Assembly (NCBI RefSeq): GCF_000720485.1
Contig: NZ_JOAX01000007.1
Location: 124,001 to 188,000 of the forward strand
Reading direction: 5' to 3'
DNA from: Streptomyces ochraceiscleroticus
GTDB lineage: Bacteria; Actinomycetota; Actinomycetes; Streptomycetales; Streptomycetaceae
Length of the DNA: 64,000 nt
Shown: positions 8,808 to 18,104 of the stretch, piece after piece
Position numbering within the stretch: the stretch's first letter is position 1
Layout: each line of letters starts with the position of its first letter
Notes under the pieces: model-generated
Seen by the model: the letters and a program-made list of their open reading frames with translations, nothing else
Told to the model about the DNA's origin: nothing
Databases searched by the model: none
Program-made: the position numbers and the translations under genes

Positions 8808-11075
8808 GTGATAGCAGCGACACGGCGGGCCGGCATCCGCACCTGGGATCGCTTCGCGGCGTCCGACCCGGGACTGCTGCGGCTGATGGCGGGGCTGCGG
8901 ACGGTCGGCGCGATCGTGCTGGCCCTCGCCGTCCTCGCGCTGCTCGGCACGGATGTCACGCACATGGTGGCGGGCGCCATGGCGGCCATGGTCGCCACCT
9001 TCGCGATCAAGGAGAAGGAGGTGCGCGGCCAGGCCGTCACGCTCGCGTGCGGTCTGCCCGTCGCACTCGCCGCGATGTCGCTGGGGGCGCTGCTGCACAC
9101 CCGGATCATCGCCGGTGACATCTTCTTCGTGCTGCTGATCTTCGGAGCGGTGTACGGGCGGCGGTTCGGCGACCGCGGCACGGCCCTGGGCCTGATCGGC
9201 TTCCAGGTCTACTTCGTGTCGCTGTTCGTCCAGGCCACCGTCGGCGCGCTGCCGGAGCTGTATCTGACGCTGGCCGTCGCCTTCGCGTGCAGCGCGGTCG
9301 TCCGCTTCGCCGTCGTACCGGAGACGCCCCAGCGCACCCTGGGGCGGCTCCGCGAGGCGTTCAGGGCACGGCTCGCGCAACTGCTGGCGGCGCAGATCGA
9401 GCTGCTGGACGCCGGCCCCGACGACCTGGACAAGGTCCTGGACAGTCTGCGGCGGCGCACGGCCCGGCTGCACGAGGCGGCCCTGATGATCCAGGGCCGG
9501 CTGGAGGAGGGGACCCGGGACGAGGCCACGGCGGCGCGGCTGCAGCGCCGTATCGCGGACGCCGAGATCGCCGCCGAGCGGCTGGGCGTCATCCTGCTCA
9601 ACGCGCGCAGCTCCGAGCGCGCCGACACCATCACGATGCATCTGCCGCACGCGCCGGTGCAGGTCGCCGCCGAGCGGCTGCCGAGCGAGGACGCCGAGAC
9701 CCGCACCCTGCGCCGCGACCTGGGCGCGCTGCACCTGCTGATCGCGCGCCGCGGTGCCGACGAGCGCGGCATGGCCCTGGCACACGTACGGAACCGACTG
9801 CTCGGCTACCGCGACGAGGACAAGCTGCCGGCGGCCTCGCCCGCCGTCCAGGACGTCTTCCGCGGCATCGGTGAGGCAGCGCGCGCCGTGCTGGGTCTGC
9901 GGCTCGCGCTGGACGGGCCGCAGGACGCGTCCGACGACAGCCCCGCGACGGCCCGCTCCCGTGAGGAGTTCGACGCCGAGGACGTCGCGATGGCCGGCCT
10001 GGACGAGGCGGACGAGGAAGCCGCCGACGAGCGCACCGGGCTGAAGCGGCCCACCACCCGGGCCGCCTTCCAGGTCGCGGTGGGCTCGACGCTGGCCATC
10101 ATCGGCGGCGAGTTCCTCTCCAGCCAGCGCTGGTACTGGGCGGTGCTGACCTGCTGGGTCGTCTTCCTCAACACCGCGTCGACGGGCGAGATCCTGGTCA
10201 AGGGCTACCGCCGGCTGGTGGGCACGATCCTCGGCGTGGTCGCCGGTGTCGCGCTCGCGGGGCTCGTCGGGAACAACACCTGGCTCGCGTTCGGCCTCGT
10301 CCTGCTCTTCATCTTCGGGATGTTCTTCACGGCACCGCTGTCGTACGCGCTGATGTCCTTCTGCGTCACCGCCATGCTGGGCCTGCTCTACACCCTGCTG
10401 AACACCTACAGCCTGGCCGTGCTGGTGCTGCGCATCGAGGAGACGGCGCTCGGCGCGGCCTGCGGGATCATCGCCGCCGTGCTGGTGCTGCCGGTGCACA
10501 CCGACCGCCGCACGGACGAACTGCTGGGCACGGTGCTGGAGCGGCTGCGCGACGTGGTGACGGCCGCGGTGGCACAGCTCAGTGGCGGCCCCGCAGCCGA
10601 CCTGCTGGACAAGGCGCGCGACCTGGACTCGGCGCTGGACGATCTGCGTGCCTCCACGCAGCCGCTGACGCACCCGATCACGCCGCTGCGGGGGCGCCGG
10701 CAGACCGCCCGCTATCTGGTGGCGCTGCTGGAGACCTGCGCGTACCACGCCCGTTCGCTGGCGGCGACGGCCGAGCTCGTGCCGTACAGCAAGAACGTCG
10801 CGGCCGACCCGCGGCTGGAGCGGGCCGGCAAGCGCATCGCGCGCAACATCGACATCATCGTGGCGCGCGTCGTGGAGGAGAGCACCCGCGGCGAGGTCTC
10901 CTCCGGCGCGAGCATCGCCTCGGTACTGGAGGCGAACGGCACCGCCGGGCCTGCCTCGGGCACGGTCACCTTCCGCGTCCTGCGCCACCTCCAGCGCCTC
11001 GACGAGGGCGTCATCGGCCTCGCCCGCCCGCTGGAGGTCCCGGTGTCGGGCCGCAATGTGGGGACGACCGGCTGA
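8808..11075 (+). CDS. FUSC family (YccS/aromatic-acid-exporter-like) membrane protein
   Basis: A protein of about 755 residues with two membrane blocks of several helices (about 20-150 and 440-570) separated by a long charged, partly coiled region. A cytoplasmic C-terminal region follows. This is the duplicated FUSC layout of YccS/AaeB-type transporters. Recognisable pieces are [20 protein letters not shown] and [16 protein letters not shown] at the start of the second block. The GTG at 8808 has GGGAGAG at suitable spacing. An in-frame GTG at 8745 would add 21 residues but has a weak site. Such proteins are implicated in export of aromatic acids or in envelope functions; the substrate here is unknown. 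Confidence 0.82.
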   Translation: MIAATRRAGIRTWDRFAASDPGLLRLMAGLRTVGAIVLALAVLALLGTDVTHMVAGAMAAMVATFAIKEKEVRGQAVTLACGLPVALAAMSLGALLHTRIIAGDIFFVLLIFGAVYGRRFGDRGTALGLIGFQVYFVSLFVQATVGALPELYLTLAVAFACSAVVRFAVVPETPQRTLGRLREAFRARLAQLLAAQIELLDAGPDDLDKVLDSLRRRTARLHEAALMIQGRLEEGTRDEATAARLQRRIADAEIAAERLGVILLNARSSERADTITMHLPHAPVQVAAERLPSEDAETRTLRRDLGALHLLIARRGADERGMALAHVRNRLLGYRDEDKLPAASPAVQDVFRGIGEAARAVLGLRLALDGPQDASDDSPATARSREEFDAEDVAMAGLDEADEEAADERTGLKRPTTRAAFQVAVGSTLAIIGGEFLSSQRWYWAVLTCWVVFLNTASTGEILVKGYRRLVGTILGVVAGVALAGLVGNNTWLAFGLVLLFIFGMFFTAPLSYALMSFCVTAMLGLLYTLLNTYSLAVLVLRIEETALGAACGIIAAVLVLPVHTDRRTDELLGTVLERLRDVVTAAVAQLSGGPAADLLDKARDLDSALDDLRASTQPLTHPITPLRGRRQTARYLVALLETCAYHARSLAATAELVPYSKNVAADPRLERAGKRIARNIDIIVARVVEESTRGEVSSGASIASVLEANGTAGPASGTVTFRVLRHLQRLDEGVIGLARPLEVPVSGRNVGTTG

Positions 11076-11098
11076 GCGCCTCCTTCGAGAGGGCGGCC

Positions 11099-12223
11099 TC
11101 AGCCGGACGTCGTGCGGCTCCCCGCGGTCGCGGCCGCCGCGGCGGGCTCGTCGGGCGAGTGCTCCGGGACGGGGCGGGACCGGGGACGGTCGGTCGTGGC
11201 CCGGGGCAGACGGAACGCCCAGTTCAGGCGCGGTTCCATGACCGGGCGGAAGAAGCGGCGGACCGGGGGCGAGGTGAGCGCCAGCGCGAGGGCGACGCCG
11301 AAGGCGGTGACGGTCAGTTCGCCGGCCGGGGTGTGCCAGAAGGGCGCGTCGAACCAGCCCTTCCAGGCGGCGGTGCGGACGAAGAAGCCGTGCAGCAGGT
11401 AGGCGCAGAGGGTGCCGGCGCCCAGCGGGGTGAACCAGGTGCGGCGGCGCGGGACCCAGGCCAGGAACGCCACCGCGAGGACCAGCGAGCAGGCGGTGGT
11501 GGCCAGCGTCATCGCCATCCCGACCGGCCAGGAGACGTGCAGATCCTCCCAACTGTGGTTGTGCATGGCCCACTGGGCGGTCATCCGGCCCTTGGCCCAG
11601 TAGGCCATCGCGGCGCCGCCCGCCAGCACCGGCACCGCGGCGATCCGTACCCACCGTGCCCGCAGCAGTTGCCAGTGCTCGGGGCGCAGCACGAGGCCGA
11701 TCACGAAGAACGGCAGGAACTGCAGGACGCGGGCGAGATTGAGGACGCCGCTCAAAGGGGTGGCCGCGCCGATCAGCGCGGCGGCGAGGGCGAGGCCGAC
11801 CGCGACGTACCAGCGCATCGCGCGCCACACCGGGGCGGTGAGCCGCCATACGAAGAGCGCCGCGAGGAACCAGGTGAGGTACCACGGGGAGAGCAGGCTG
11901 AGGTCGTTGTGCCGGCCGTCGACGGCGTTGCCGTAGAGGGTGTACGCGGCCTCGAAGACGAGGTACGGCACGGCGACCCCGGTGATCAGCCGTTTGCCCT
12001 GCTCGGGCTTGAAGGCGAAGCTCCGCGAGAAGTAGCCGGAGATCACGATGAACAGCGGCATATGGAACATGTAAAGGAACAGATAGCCGGACCACACGGC
12101 GTGGCTGTCCTTGAGCGGCTGCCAGGCGTGCCCGGCCACGACCAGGACCATGGCCAGCAGCTTCGCGTTGTCGAAGAACGGATCGCGTCCCGTGCCCTGT
12201 GTGTCCGGCGAGCGCTGTCCCAC
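11099..12223 (-). CDS. Acyltransferase 3 family integral membrane protein
   Basis: A 374-residue protein with about ten hydrophobic helices and the opening typical of acyltransferase-3 proteins: FFDNAKLLAMVLVVAGHAW carries the conserved early His, and MFHMPLFIVISGYF follows. These enzymes transfer acyl groups to sugars or other surface molecules across the membrane. The last 40 residues are Pro/Ala/Arg-rich and probably cytoplasmic. It converges on the FUSC gene, with stop codons 24 bp apart, and stands alone on the reverse strand. The substrate cannot be read from the sequence. Confidence 0.85.
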   Translation of the reverse strand: MGQRSPDTQGTGRDPFFDNAKLLAMVLVVAGHAWQPLKDSHAVWSGYLFLYMFHMPLFIVISGYFSRSFAFKPEQGKRLITGVAVPYLVFEAAYTLYGNAVDGRHNDLSLLSPWYLTWFLAALFVWRLTAPVWRAMRWYVAVGLALAAALIGAATPLSGVLNLARVLQFLPFFVIGLVLRPEHWQLLRARWVRIAAVPVLAGGAAMAYWAKGRMTAQWAMHNHSWEDLHVSWPVGMAMTLATTACSLVLAVAFLAWVPRRRTWFTPLGAGTLCAYLLHGFFVRTAAWKGWFDAPFWHTPAGELTVTAFGVALALALTSPPVRRFFRPVMEPRLNWAFRLPRATTDRPRSRPVPEHSPDEPAAAAATAGSRTTSG

Positions 12224-12476
12224 GTGACCTCCTCAGCGATGACCGCGGCGCCTTCCCGCTGTCCCCACCGCTTCCACCGGTCACCGTGAGCGGGACGGCC
12301 CACCCTCCTCCTACACGTTGTAGGGGACGACCCTAGGGGCCCAGGGGGTGCGGCGTCGAATGTCGCAGGAAGGCGTGGCGGACGGCCGCGCGGCGTCCCC
12401 GGGCGACGGCGCCCCGCCGTGCGGGGAGGCGGCACCCGGCCGTGCAGAGCTGTGGCCGCAGCGTGACACTGGGCGC

Positions 12477-13562
12477 ATGGATTGGTACCCCCTGCGGCTG
12501 ACCACGCCCGTGAAGCAGCACGTCTTCGGCGGCCGGGCCATCCCCGACCGGCTCGGGCGCGGCGGGCTGCCCGAAGGGCCGGTCGCCGAGACCTGGGAGG
12601 TCAGCGACGTGGACGGGGAAGGCGCGCGGATCGGGAACGGCGCGCTCGCCGGGTGGACGCTGCGCCGCCTGACCCTGGAGCATCCGGCGGAGCTGGTCGG
12701 GCGCGGCTGGCACGGCCCGCGCTTCCCGCTGCTGACCAAGTTCATCGACGGCCACCGTCCGCTCCCGGTCCATCTCCACCCCGACGACGCCGCGGCCCGC
12801 GGCAAGGAGGGCGAGCCGAATGGCAAGACCGAGGCGTGGCACATCCTCGACGCCCCGCCCGGCGCCACCGCGTACGCGGGCGTGCACCCAGGGGTGGACC
12901 GCGCACGGCTGCGACAGGCGCTGCTCGGCCAGGACTTCGCCTCCGTACTGCGGCGGCTGCCGGTCCGCGCGGGCGACACCCTGTACGTACCGGCCGGGAC
13001 GCTGCACCGCTTCGGGCCCGACACGCTGGTGTACGAGATCGAGCAGACCTCGGACCTGCAGCAGCACGCGATGCGGCACCGGATGGAGGACGGTTCGCCG
13101 CTGGACGAGGCGGAGTGGCGGGCGAACATCGAGGCGCTGCTGGAGGAGTGGCAGCCGGAGCCGCGGCCGGAGTTCCATCCGGGGCTGCGGCTGCCGTCGC
13201 CCGACGGCGCCGAGGGCCGGATGCTGTGCGCCGGGCCCTACTTCGCGCTGGAGCGGTGGCGCACGCGGGACGCGGGGACCTCCGCGCCGCTGGTCCGCTC
13301 GTTCGACACCGCCGTCGTCCTGAGCAACGCCGGGCCCGCGGTGACCGTGGCGTACGGGGCCGGGAGCGAGCCGCTCGGGCGGGCAGAGACGCTGCTGCTC
13401 CCCGCGGCGCTGGGGCGGATCGAGATCCACGGCCCGGCCGACGTCCTTCTCGGTTACCTGCCCGACCTCGACCGCGATGTCCGCACCCCGCTCCGTGCCG
13501 CGGGTCATGACGCGGCCGCGATCGCCGCGCTGGGCGAAGGGCTCGGCCGGCCCGGCGCCTGA
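12477..13562 (+). CDS. Mannose-6-phosphate isomerase-like (class I, cupin) enzyme
   Basis: This 361-residue cupin protein resembles type I phosphomannose isomerases, which interconvert fructose-6-P and mannose-6-P. Metal-binding elements are visible: LPVHLHPDD (His-x-His), KTEAWHI (Glu) and AGTLHRFG (His). FPLLTKFID precedes them, as in ManA. The ATG at 12477 begins MDWYPLRLTTPVKQHVFGG; homology does not extend upstream although the frame stays open. The annotation to sugar-phosphate isomerase is by family; it could act on another sugar phosphate. It is monocistronic as far as can be seen. Confidence 0.82.
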   Translation: MDWYPLRLTTPVKQHVFGGRAIPDRLGRGGLPEGPVAETWEVSDVDGEGARIGNGALAGWTLRRLTLEHPAELVGRGWHGPRFPLLTKFIDGHRPLPVHLHPDDAAARGKEGEPNGKTEAWHILDAPPGATAYAGVHPGVDRARLRQALLGQDFASVLRRLPVRAGDTLYVPAGTLHRFGPDTLVYEIEQTSDLQQHAMRHRMEDGSPLDEAEWRANIEALLEEWQPEPRPEFHPGLRLPSPDGAEGRMLCAGPYFALERWRTRDAGTSAPLVRSFDTAVVLSNAGPAVTVAYGAGSEPLGRAETLLLPAALGRIEIHGPADVLLGYLPDLDRDVRTPLRAAGHDAAAIAALGEGLGRPGA

Positions 13563-13778
13563 CGCACATCCGGCACCGAACACACGAACACGGGAGCGGT
13601 TGTTCCCCGGAACGCGTGATCAGTCACCAAAGCGCTTTCCTTGGTTGCCTGAGGCAGGCGATTCTTACGGGGCGCAAGCGACGGGCTGCAGACCGTCACC
13701 GCGCCGCTCTCGGCCGAAGTCCCTTTCCGGAACGGGAGCGTGTCCCAGAAACGCACCATGTACAAGGAGAACAACCCG

Positions 13779-13838
13779 ATGGACTTCCTCACCAACGTGC
13801 TGGCCGGCGTCATCCACTGCGTGGGCTGGCTCGTCTGA
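13779..13838 (+). CDS. 19-residue hydrophobic peptide gene
   Basis: The peptide MDFLTNVLAGVIHCVGWLV is preceded by a strong AAGGAG nine bases before the ATG and followed 15 bases later by a strong hairpin terminator, so it looks like a complete single-gene transcript. An in-frame ATG at 13758 would add seven residues but has no ribosome site. The peptide is almost entirely hydrophobic or amphipathic with one Cys and one His. It could be a membrane-active peptide, a type I toxin-like peptide or a signalling precursor. I cannot assign it to a named family. Confidence 0.6.
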   Translation: MDFLTNVLAGVIHCVGWLV

Positions 13839-13853
13839 CGGAACCGCATCATC

Positions 13854-13892
13854 GGGCGCCGCTCCTCCCCGTCCCAGGGAGGGGCGGCGCCC
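13854..13892 (+). terminator. Intrinsic-type hairpin terminator
   Basis: GGGCGCCGC-T-CCTCCC pairs with GGGAGG-G-GCGGCGCCC around a short loop, giving a 15-bp GC-rich stem with one mismatch. There is no U-tract, as is common in Streptomyces. It ends the small peptide transcript and separates it from the convergent LysR gene. Confidence 0.8.
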
Positions 13893-13949
13893 GCCGTTTC
13901 GCGGGCCCTTGAAGTCCCCCCTGCACGACCGGAGTTGAGAGCTTCCTTG

Positions 13950-14864
13950 TCACTGCTCCACGGCCGGTAGCCGCGTCCCCACACGGCCGGCCGTCTCGCG
14001 GAGCCAGATGTGCGCCGCGTCGTGCGTATGCACCGGGTGCCACCACAGCGCCTCCCGCAACGGGACGGCCTCGTAGGGCGGCTCCAGTACGCGCACGGCG
14101 GCGATGTGCACGAAGGCCCTGGCCAGACGCTCCTGCACCAGCGCGATCCGCCGGGTGCCCGCGACCAGGAGTGGCAACGTCTGGAAGCTGTCGACGGAGA
14201 CCTCGACGTGCGGTTCGATGCCGAGCATGCCGAGCTGCCGGACGGCGGGGGCGTCATAGGTGCGCTGGTAGGTGACCCACGGCAGCCGGGCCAGGTCCTC
14301 GCGGGCGAGGCGGTCACCGACGTCGGGATGGTCCTCGGCGACGAGAAAGACCCACCGGTCCTCATAGAGGTCGGTGGCGGAGAAGTCACTGATGACGCCG
14401 TGCGGCATGAGCAGGCCGTCCGTGGCACTCAGCAGTGTCGCGGTGTCGTCGACCACGCCGGCGGGGGGCTGTGTGAAGCGCAGTCGGATTCCCGGGGCCT
14501 CTTCGTGCACGACCCGTGCGAGTTCGGTGCCGAACACGGCGACGGCGTAGTCGGAGCCCACCAGCTTGAACTCCCGGCTCTCGGTGGCCGGGTCGAAGTC
14601 CGCCTGACTGCTGAAAAGCCGTTCCAGCAGGTCGCAGGCGGTGGAGGTGCGATCGAGGAGGACCTGCCCGAGAGCGGTGAGTTCGTAGTGACCGCCGACC
14701 CTGGCCAGCAGGTCGTCATCGAAATGACGCCGAAGCCGGGCCAGGGCGGCGCTCATCGCAGGCTGGCTGAGGCCGACGCGCTGCCCGGCATGGGTGACGT
14801 TGCGCTCCTCCAGCAGGGCGCGCAGGGCGACGACGAGGTTCATGTCGAGACGAGCCAGATTCAC
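13950..14864 (-). CDS. LysR family transcriptional regulator (NodD/NahR-like)
   Basis: A 304-residue LysR-type regulator. The N-terminal winged helix-turn-helix is LDMNLVVALRALLEERNVT followed by AGQRVGLSQPAMSAALARLR (about 5-65). The effector domain follows, and the LRFTQPPAG-type region resembles NodD/NahR-like regulators of aromatic catabolism. The GTG at 14864 is chosen because AAGGGAAG lies just upstream and the family begins close to MNL. It is divergent from the aromatic catabolic operon, with a perfect dyad in the shared 134-bp control region, so it most likely activates that operon in response to an aromatic substrate or intermediate. Confidence 0.92.
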   Translation of the reverse strand: MNLARLDMNLVVALRALLEERNVTHAGQRVGLSQPAMSAALARLRRHFDDDLLARVGGHYELTALGQVLLDRTSTACDLLERLFSSQADFDPATESREFKLVGSDYAVAVFGTELARVVHEEAPGIRLRFTQPPAGVVDDTATLLSATDGLLMPHGVISDFSATDLYEDRWVFLVAEDHPDVGDRLAREDLARLPWVTYQRTYDAPAVRQLGMLGIEPHVEVSVDSFQTLPLLVAGTRRIALVQERLARAFVHIAAVRVLEPPYEAVPLREALWWHPVHTHDAAHIWLRETAGRVGTRLPAVEQ

Positions 14865-14911
14865 GGGATCTTCCCTTACGGCGCTGCGCCTGCCAGCAGG
14901 GCATAAACGAG

Positions 14912-14930
14912 GTGGATGCCGGTCATCCAC
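14912..14930. promoter_or_regulatory. Candidate LysR operator
   Basis: GTGGATG-CCGGT-CATCCAC is a perfect inverted repeat with 7-bp arms and a 5-bp spacer. It is centred about 57 bp upstream of the lysR start and 78 bp upstream of the first catabolic gene. This position and interrupted dyad are typical of LysR recognition sites. Confidence 0.6.
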
Positions 14931-14998
14931 GGAATCAATTTCCCAGATCAGCGGTGGTGGGTCCACATTAGTGACATCACCATCAGGAGGACACGTCT

Positions 14999-15991
14999 GT
15001 GAAACCCGCACCCGCATCACCGCTCTTCGCCGGACCTTTCGCGCTGGCCACTCTGTCCGCACCGGACGGACCCGCCTTTCCTGCCCTCGTCACCTCGGAC
15101 AGGCAGGTGATCGACCTCCGGACCGCCTTCGACAAGCCGGAGCTGACGGTTCGTTCGCTGCTGGACCGCTGGGCGGAGGCGCTGCCGCGCCTGCACGAGC
15201 TGGTCACCGAAACCGGACCGGAGCGGCGTCCGCTCGACGAGTTCCAGGTGCACGCGCCGGTCACTCCGCGTCAGGTCTTCCAGTCGGGTGCCAACTACCG
15301 GCAGCACGTGATCGACCTGCACGTGGCCCACCGCGCTCCCGGTGACGACCGCCCCGAGGAGGAGCGGCGCGCCGAGGCCGCCGAGATCATGGACCGGCGA
15401 GCCGCGGAGGACCTGCCGTACGTGTTCATCGGTCTGCCGAGCGCGATCACGGGTCCGTACGACGATGTCGTACTGCCATCGTGGGCCGAAAAGCCGGACT
15501 GGGAACTGGAGTTGGCGGCCGTCATCGGCAGGCCCGCCCACCGGGTGTCCGTCGAGGAGGCGCTGGAGCACATCGCCGGTTACACGATTGCCAACGACCT
15601 CACCGACCGGGCCACCGTCTTCCGGCGCGACATGCCGCAGATCGGCACCGACTGGCTGCGCAGCAAGAACGCGCCCGGCTTCACCCCGCTGGGCCCGTGG
15701 ATCGTGCCCGCCGGGTCGATCGCGGACCCCTCCGACCTGCGGGTGACGCTGAAGCTGAACGGCGAGACCATGCAGGACGAGTCCACCCAGGACATGATCT
15801 TCGACGTGGCGCGCATGGTGTCGTACGCCTCGCAGACCGCCCGGTTGCTGCCCGGTGACCTCGTGCTGACGGGCAGCCCGGCCGGCAACGGCATGCACTG
15901 GGGCCGGCTGCTGCGCGACGGCGACGTCATGGAGGGGTCCGTCACGGGCCTCGGCGTGCAGCGCACCCGCTGTGTGGCGGAGGCGTCATGA
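14999..15991 (+). CDS. Fumarylacetoacetate hydrolase (FAH) family protein
   Basis: A 330-residue FAH-fold protein and first gene of the catabolic operon. The metal-binding signature is DWELELAAVIG (Asp-x-Glu-x-Glu, about 165-175). FQSGANYRQH opens the catalytic core and LTGSPAGNG lies near the C-terminus. The family hydrolyses, hydrates or decarboxylates acylpyruvates and 2-oxo-acids formed after ring cleavage. The GTG start has a perfect AGGAGG eight bases upstream. It overlaps the next gene by 4 bp (ATGA), so the two are translationally coupled. Confidence 0.9.
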   Translation: MKPAPASPLFAGPFALATLSAPDGPAFPALVTSDRQVIDLRTAFDKPELTVRSLLDRWAEALPRLHELVTETGPERRPLDEFQVHAPVTPRQVFQSGANYRQHVIDLHVAHRAPGDDRPEEERRAEAAEIMDRRAAEDLPYVFIGLPSAITGPYDDVVLPSWAEKPDWELELAAVIGRPAHRVSVEEALEHIAGYTIANDLTDRATVFRRDMPQIGTDWLRSKNAPGFTPLGPWIVPAGSIADPSDLRVTLKLNGETMQDESTQDMIFDVARMVSYASQTARLLPGDLVLTGSPAGNGMHWGRLLRDGDVMEGSVTGLGVQRTRCVAEAS

Positions 15992-16950
15992 CGCTCGACC
16001 GGAACGATCCCGAGGGCGCGATAGCCCGAGCCGCCAAGGCGTACTCCAACTGGGGCCGTTGGGGCGAGGACGATGTGCTCGGCACCCTCAACTTCCTCGA
16101 CGAGACCAAGCGCCGCGAAGGTGCCGGCCTCGTCCGACGGGGTGTCAGCTTCTCCCTGTCCCAGCGCTTCGACATGAACGGCCCGCAGAAGGGCTGGCGG
16201 CGGCGCACCAACCCGGTGCACACCATGCTCGACACCGGCACCGATGCCGCCGCCGGCCACCAGGGCTTCCCGCACGGCCTCGGCGGCGCCGACGACGTGA
16301 TCGCCATGCCGCTCCAGTGCTCCACCCAGTGGGACGGGCTCGGGCACATCTTCGACCACGGCAAGGCATGGAACGGCCGGGACGCCGCGCGGACCGTCAC
16401 CTCCGAGGGCGACCTGGTCACCGGCATCGAGCACATGGCGCCGTACGTCGCGGGGCGCGGGGTGCTGCTGGACGTGGGCCGGGCGATCGGCACCGGCGGA
16501 GAGCTGCCCGACGGGTTCGCCATCACCGAGGACCACCTGACGGCGACTGCCGAGGCCCAAGGTGTGACCGTGGGACGCGGCGACATCGTCCTGGTACGCA
16601 CCGGGCAGCTCGCCCGGGTCCGCCGCGACGGGTGGGGTGACTACGCCGGCGGCCCGGCCCCCGGCCTGTCGTTCACCACCGCGGGCTGGCTGCACCGCAC
16701 CGAGATCGCCGCGATCGCCACCGACACCTGGGGCTTCGAGGTGCGGCCCAACGAGTTCGAGAACGCTTTCCAGCCGCTGCACCAGGTCGCCATCCCCAAC
16801 ATCGGACTCTTGGTCGGCGAGTTGTGGGATCTGGACGCGCTCGCCGAGGACTGCGCGGCCGACGGTGTGTACGCGTTCTGGCTCACCGCCGCTCCCCTGC
16901 CCATCACCGGCGCGGTCGGCTCACCCGTCAACCCGATCGCCGTCAAGTAG
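15988..16950 (+). CDS. Cyclase family protein (kynurenine formamidase-like fold)
   Basis: A 320-residue member of the cyclase/KynB-like metal hydrolase family (PF04199-type). The metal site normally written HxGTHxDxxxH appears as CSTQWDGLGHIFDHG, keeping the Asp and the following His residues, as in plant- and Actinobacteria-type members. VLLDVGR and RGDIVLVRTG follow, as in the family. It begins within the stop of the FAH gene. In this operon it probably opens or lactonises a ring-cleavage intermediate; the exact reaction is not deducible. Confidence 0.85.
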   Translation: MTLDRNDPEGAIARAAKAYSNWGRWGEDDVLGTLNFLDETKRREGAGLVRRGVSFSLSQRFDMNGPQKGWRRRTNPVHTMLDTGTDAAAGHQGFPHGLGGADDVIAMPLQCSTQWDGLGHIFDHGKAWNGRDAARTVTSEGDLVTGIEHMAPYVAGRGVLLDVGRAIGTGGELPDGFAITEDHLTATAEAQGVTVGRGDIVLVRTGQLARVRRDGWGDYAGGPAPGLSFTTAGWLHRTEIAAIATDTWGFEVRPNEFENAFQPLHQVAIPNIGLLVGELWDLDALAEDCAADGVYAFWLTAAPLPITGAVGSPVNPIAVK

Positions 16951-16973
16951 CGCGACGTACAAGGAAGTTACTC

Positions 16974-18104
16974 ATGACACAGTCCCGTACCGCGCTCGTC
17001 GTCGGCGGCGGCGCGGCCGGTAACGCCGTGACGGTCCTGCTGCGCCGGGCCGGTATCGCCGTCGACCTGGTCGAGGCCAAGGACGACTGGAACGCCACCG
17101 CCGGATCCGGCATCACCCTCCAGGGGAACGCGCTGCGTGTGCTGCGTGAACTGGGCGTGTGGGAGCAGGTGAAGGCGTCCGGCTGCGGCTTCGACGCGGT
17201 CGGTATCACCGCTCCCGACGGCACCGTGCTGCACGAGCAGAGCGATCTGCGCACCGGCGGTGACGATCTGCCCGCCACCGTCGGCATGCAACGCCCCCGG
17301 CTCCAGCAGATCCTGATCGACGCGGTGCGCGCGAGCGGGGCGTCGGTGCGCCTGGGCACCAGGGCCGAGAGCCTGGACCAGGACGCGCAGGGCGTGTCCG
17401 TACGCTTCAGCGACGGCACGACCGGCCGCTACGACGTGGTGATCGCCGCCGACGGCATCGGCTCCGCGACCCGCGCCGCGATCGGCATCACCGACAAGCC
17501 CGAACCGACCGGCATGGCCATCTGGCGCATCGCCGCACCCCGCCCGGCAGGAGTGACCCGCACCGACCTCGCCTACGGCGGCCCGGCCTACATCGCGGGT
17601 TACTGCCCCACCAGCGACACCACCCTCTACGCGTACGTCGTCGAGGCCAACCGCGACCGCGCCTCGATACCGCCCGAGACCTACGCGGACGAAATGCGGC
17701 GTCTCACCTCCGCCTACGGGGGCTTCTGGCCGGAGATCACCGCGCACATCACCGATCCGGCGCAGGTCAACTACACCTGGTTCGACCGCATGCTGGTGGA
17801 GGGCTCCTGGCACCGCGGCCGCGTGGTGCTGGCCGGTGACGCCGCCCACTGCTGTCCGCCCACGCTCGCCCAGGGCGCGGCCATGTCCCTGGAGGACGCC
17901 CTCGTCCTGGCCGAGCTGCTGACCGGTGCCGAGCAGTGGGACGACGCGCTGTTCCAGGCGTACTACGACCGGCGCATCCCGCGGGTGCGGGCGGTCGTGG
18001 AGGCGTCGGTGCAGATCGGACAGTGGCAGCTGGACGGCGTCCGCGACGCCGATGTTCCAGGGCTGATGGCCCGCACCATGCCCCTGCTCAAGGAGGCGCC
18101 GTGA
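16974..18104 (+). CDS. FAD-dependent aromatic monooxygenase
   Basis: A 376-residue flavoprotein hydroxylase of the PHBH/salicylate hydroxylase type. It has the N-terminal dinucleotide site VVGGGAAGNAV (about 9-19), the DG motif VVIAADGIGSATR (about 155-167) and the GD motif GRVVLAGDAAHCCPP (about 280-294). It should hydroxylate an aromatic ring with NAD(P)H and O2, preparing it for cleavage by the downstream dioxygenase. The ATG has AAGGAAG upstream. Its stop overlaps the GTG of the next gene by 4 bp. Confidence 0.92.
   Translation: MTQSRTALVVGGGAAGNAVTVLLRRAGIAVDLVEAKDDWNATAGSGITLQGNALRVLRELGVWEQVKASGCGFDAVGITAPDGTVLHEQSDLRTGGDDLPATVGMQRPRLQQILIDAVRASGASVRLGTRAESLDQDAQGVSVRFSDGTTGRYDVVIAADGIGSATRAAIGITDKPEPTGMAIWRIAAPRPAGVTRTDLAYGGPAYIAGYCPTSDTTLYAYVVEANRDRASIPPETYADEMRRLTSAYGGFWPEITAHITDPAQVNYTWFDRMLVEGSWHRGRVVLAGDAAHCCPPTLAQGAAMSLEDALVLAELLTGAEQWDDALFQAYYDRRIPRVRAVVEASVQIGQWQLDGVRDADVPGLMARTMPLLKEAP

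Noticed and set aside
8778..12284. Reverse open frame of 1,168 codons
   Set aside because: It is antisense to the FUSC gene and an alternate frame of the acyltransferase gene, with low-complexity composition and no family motif.
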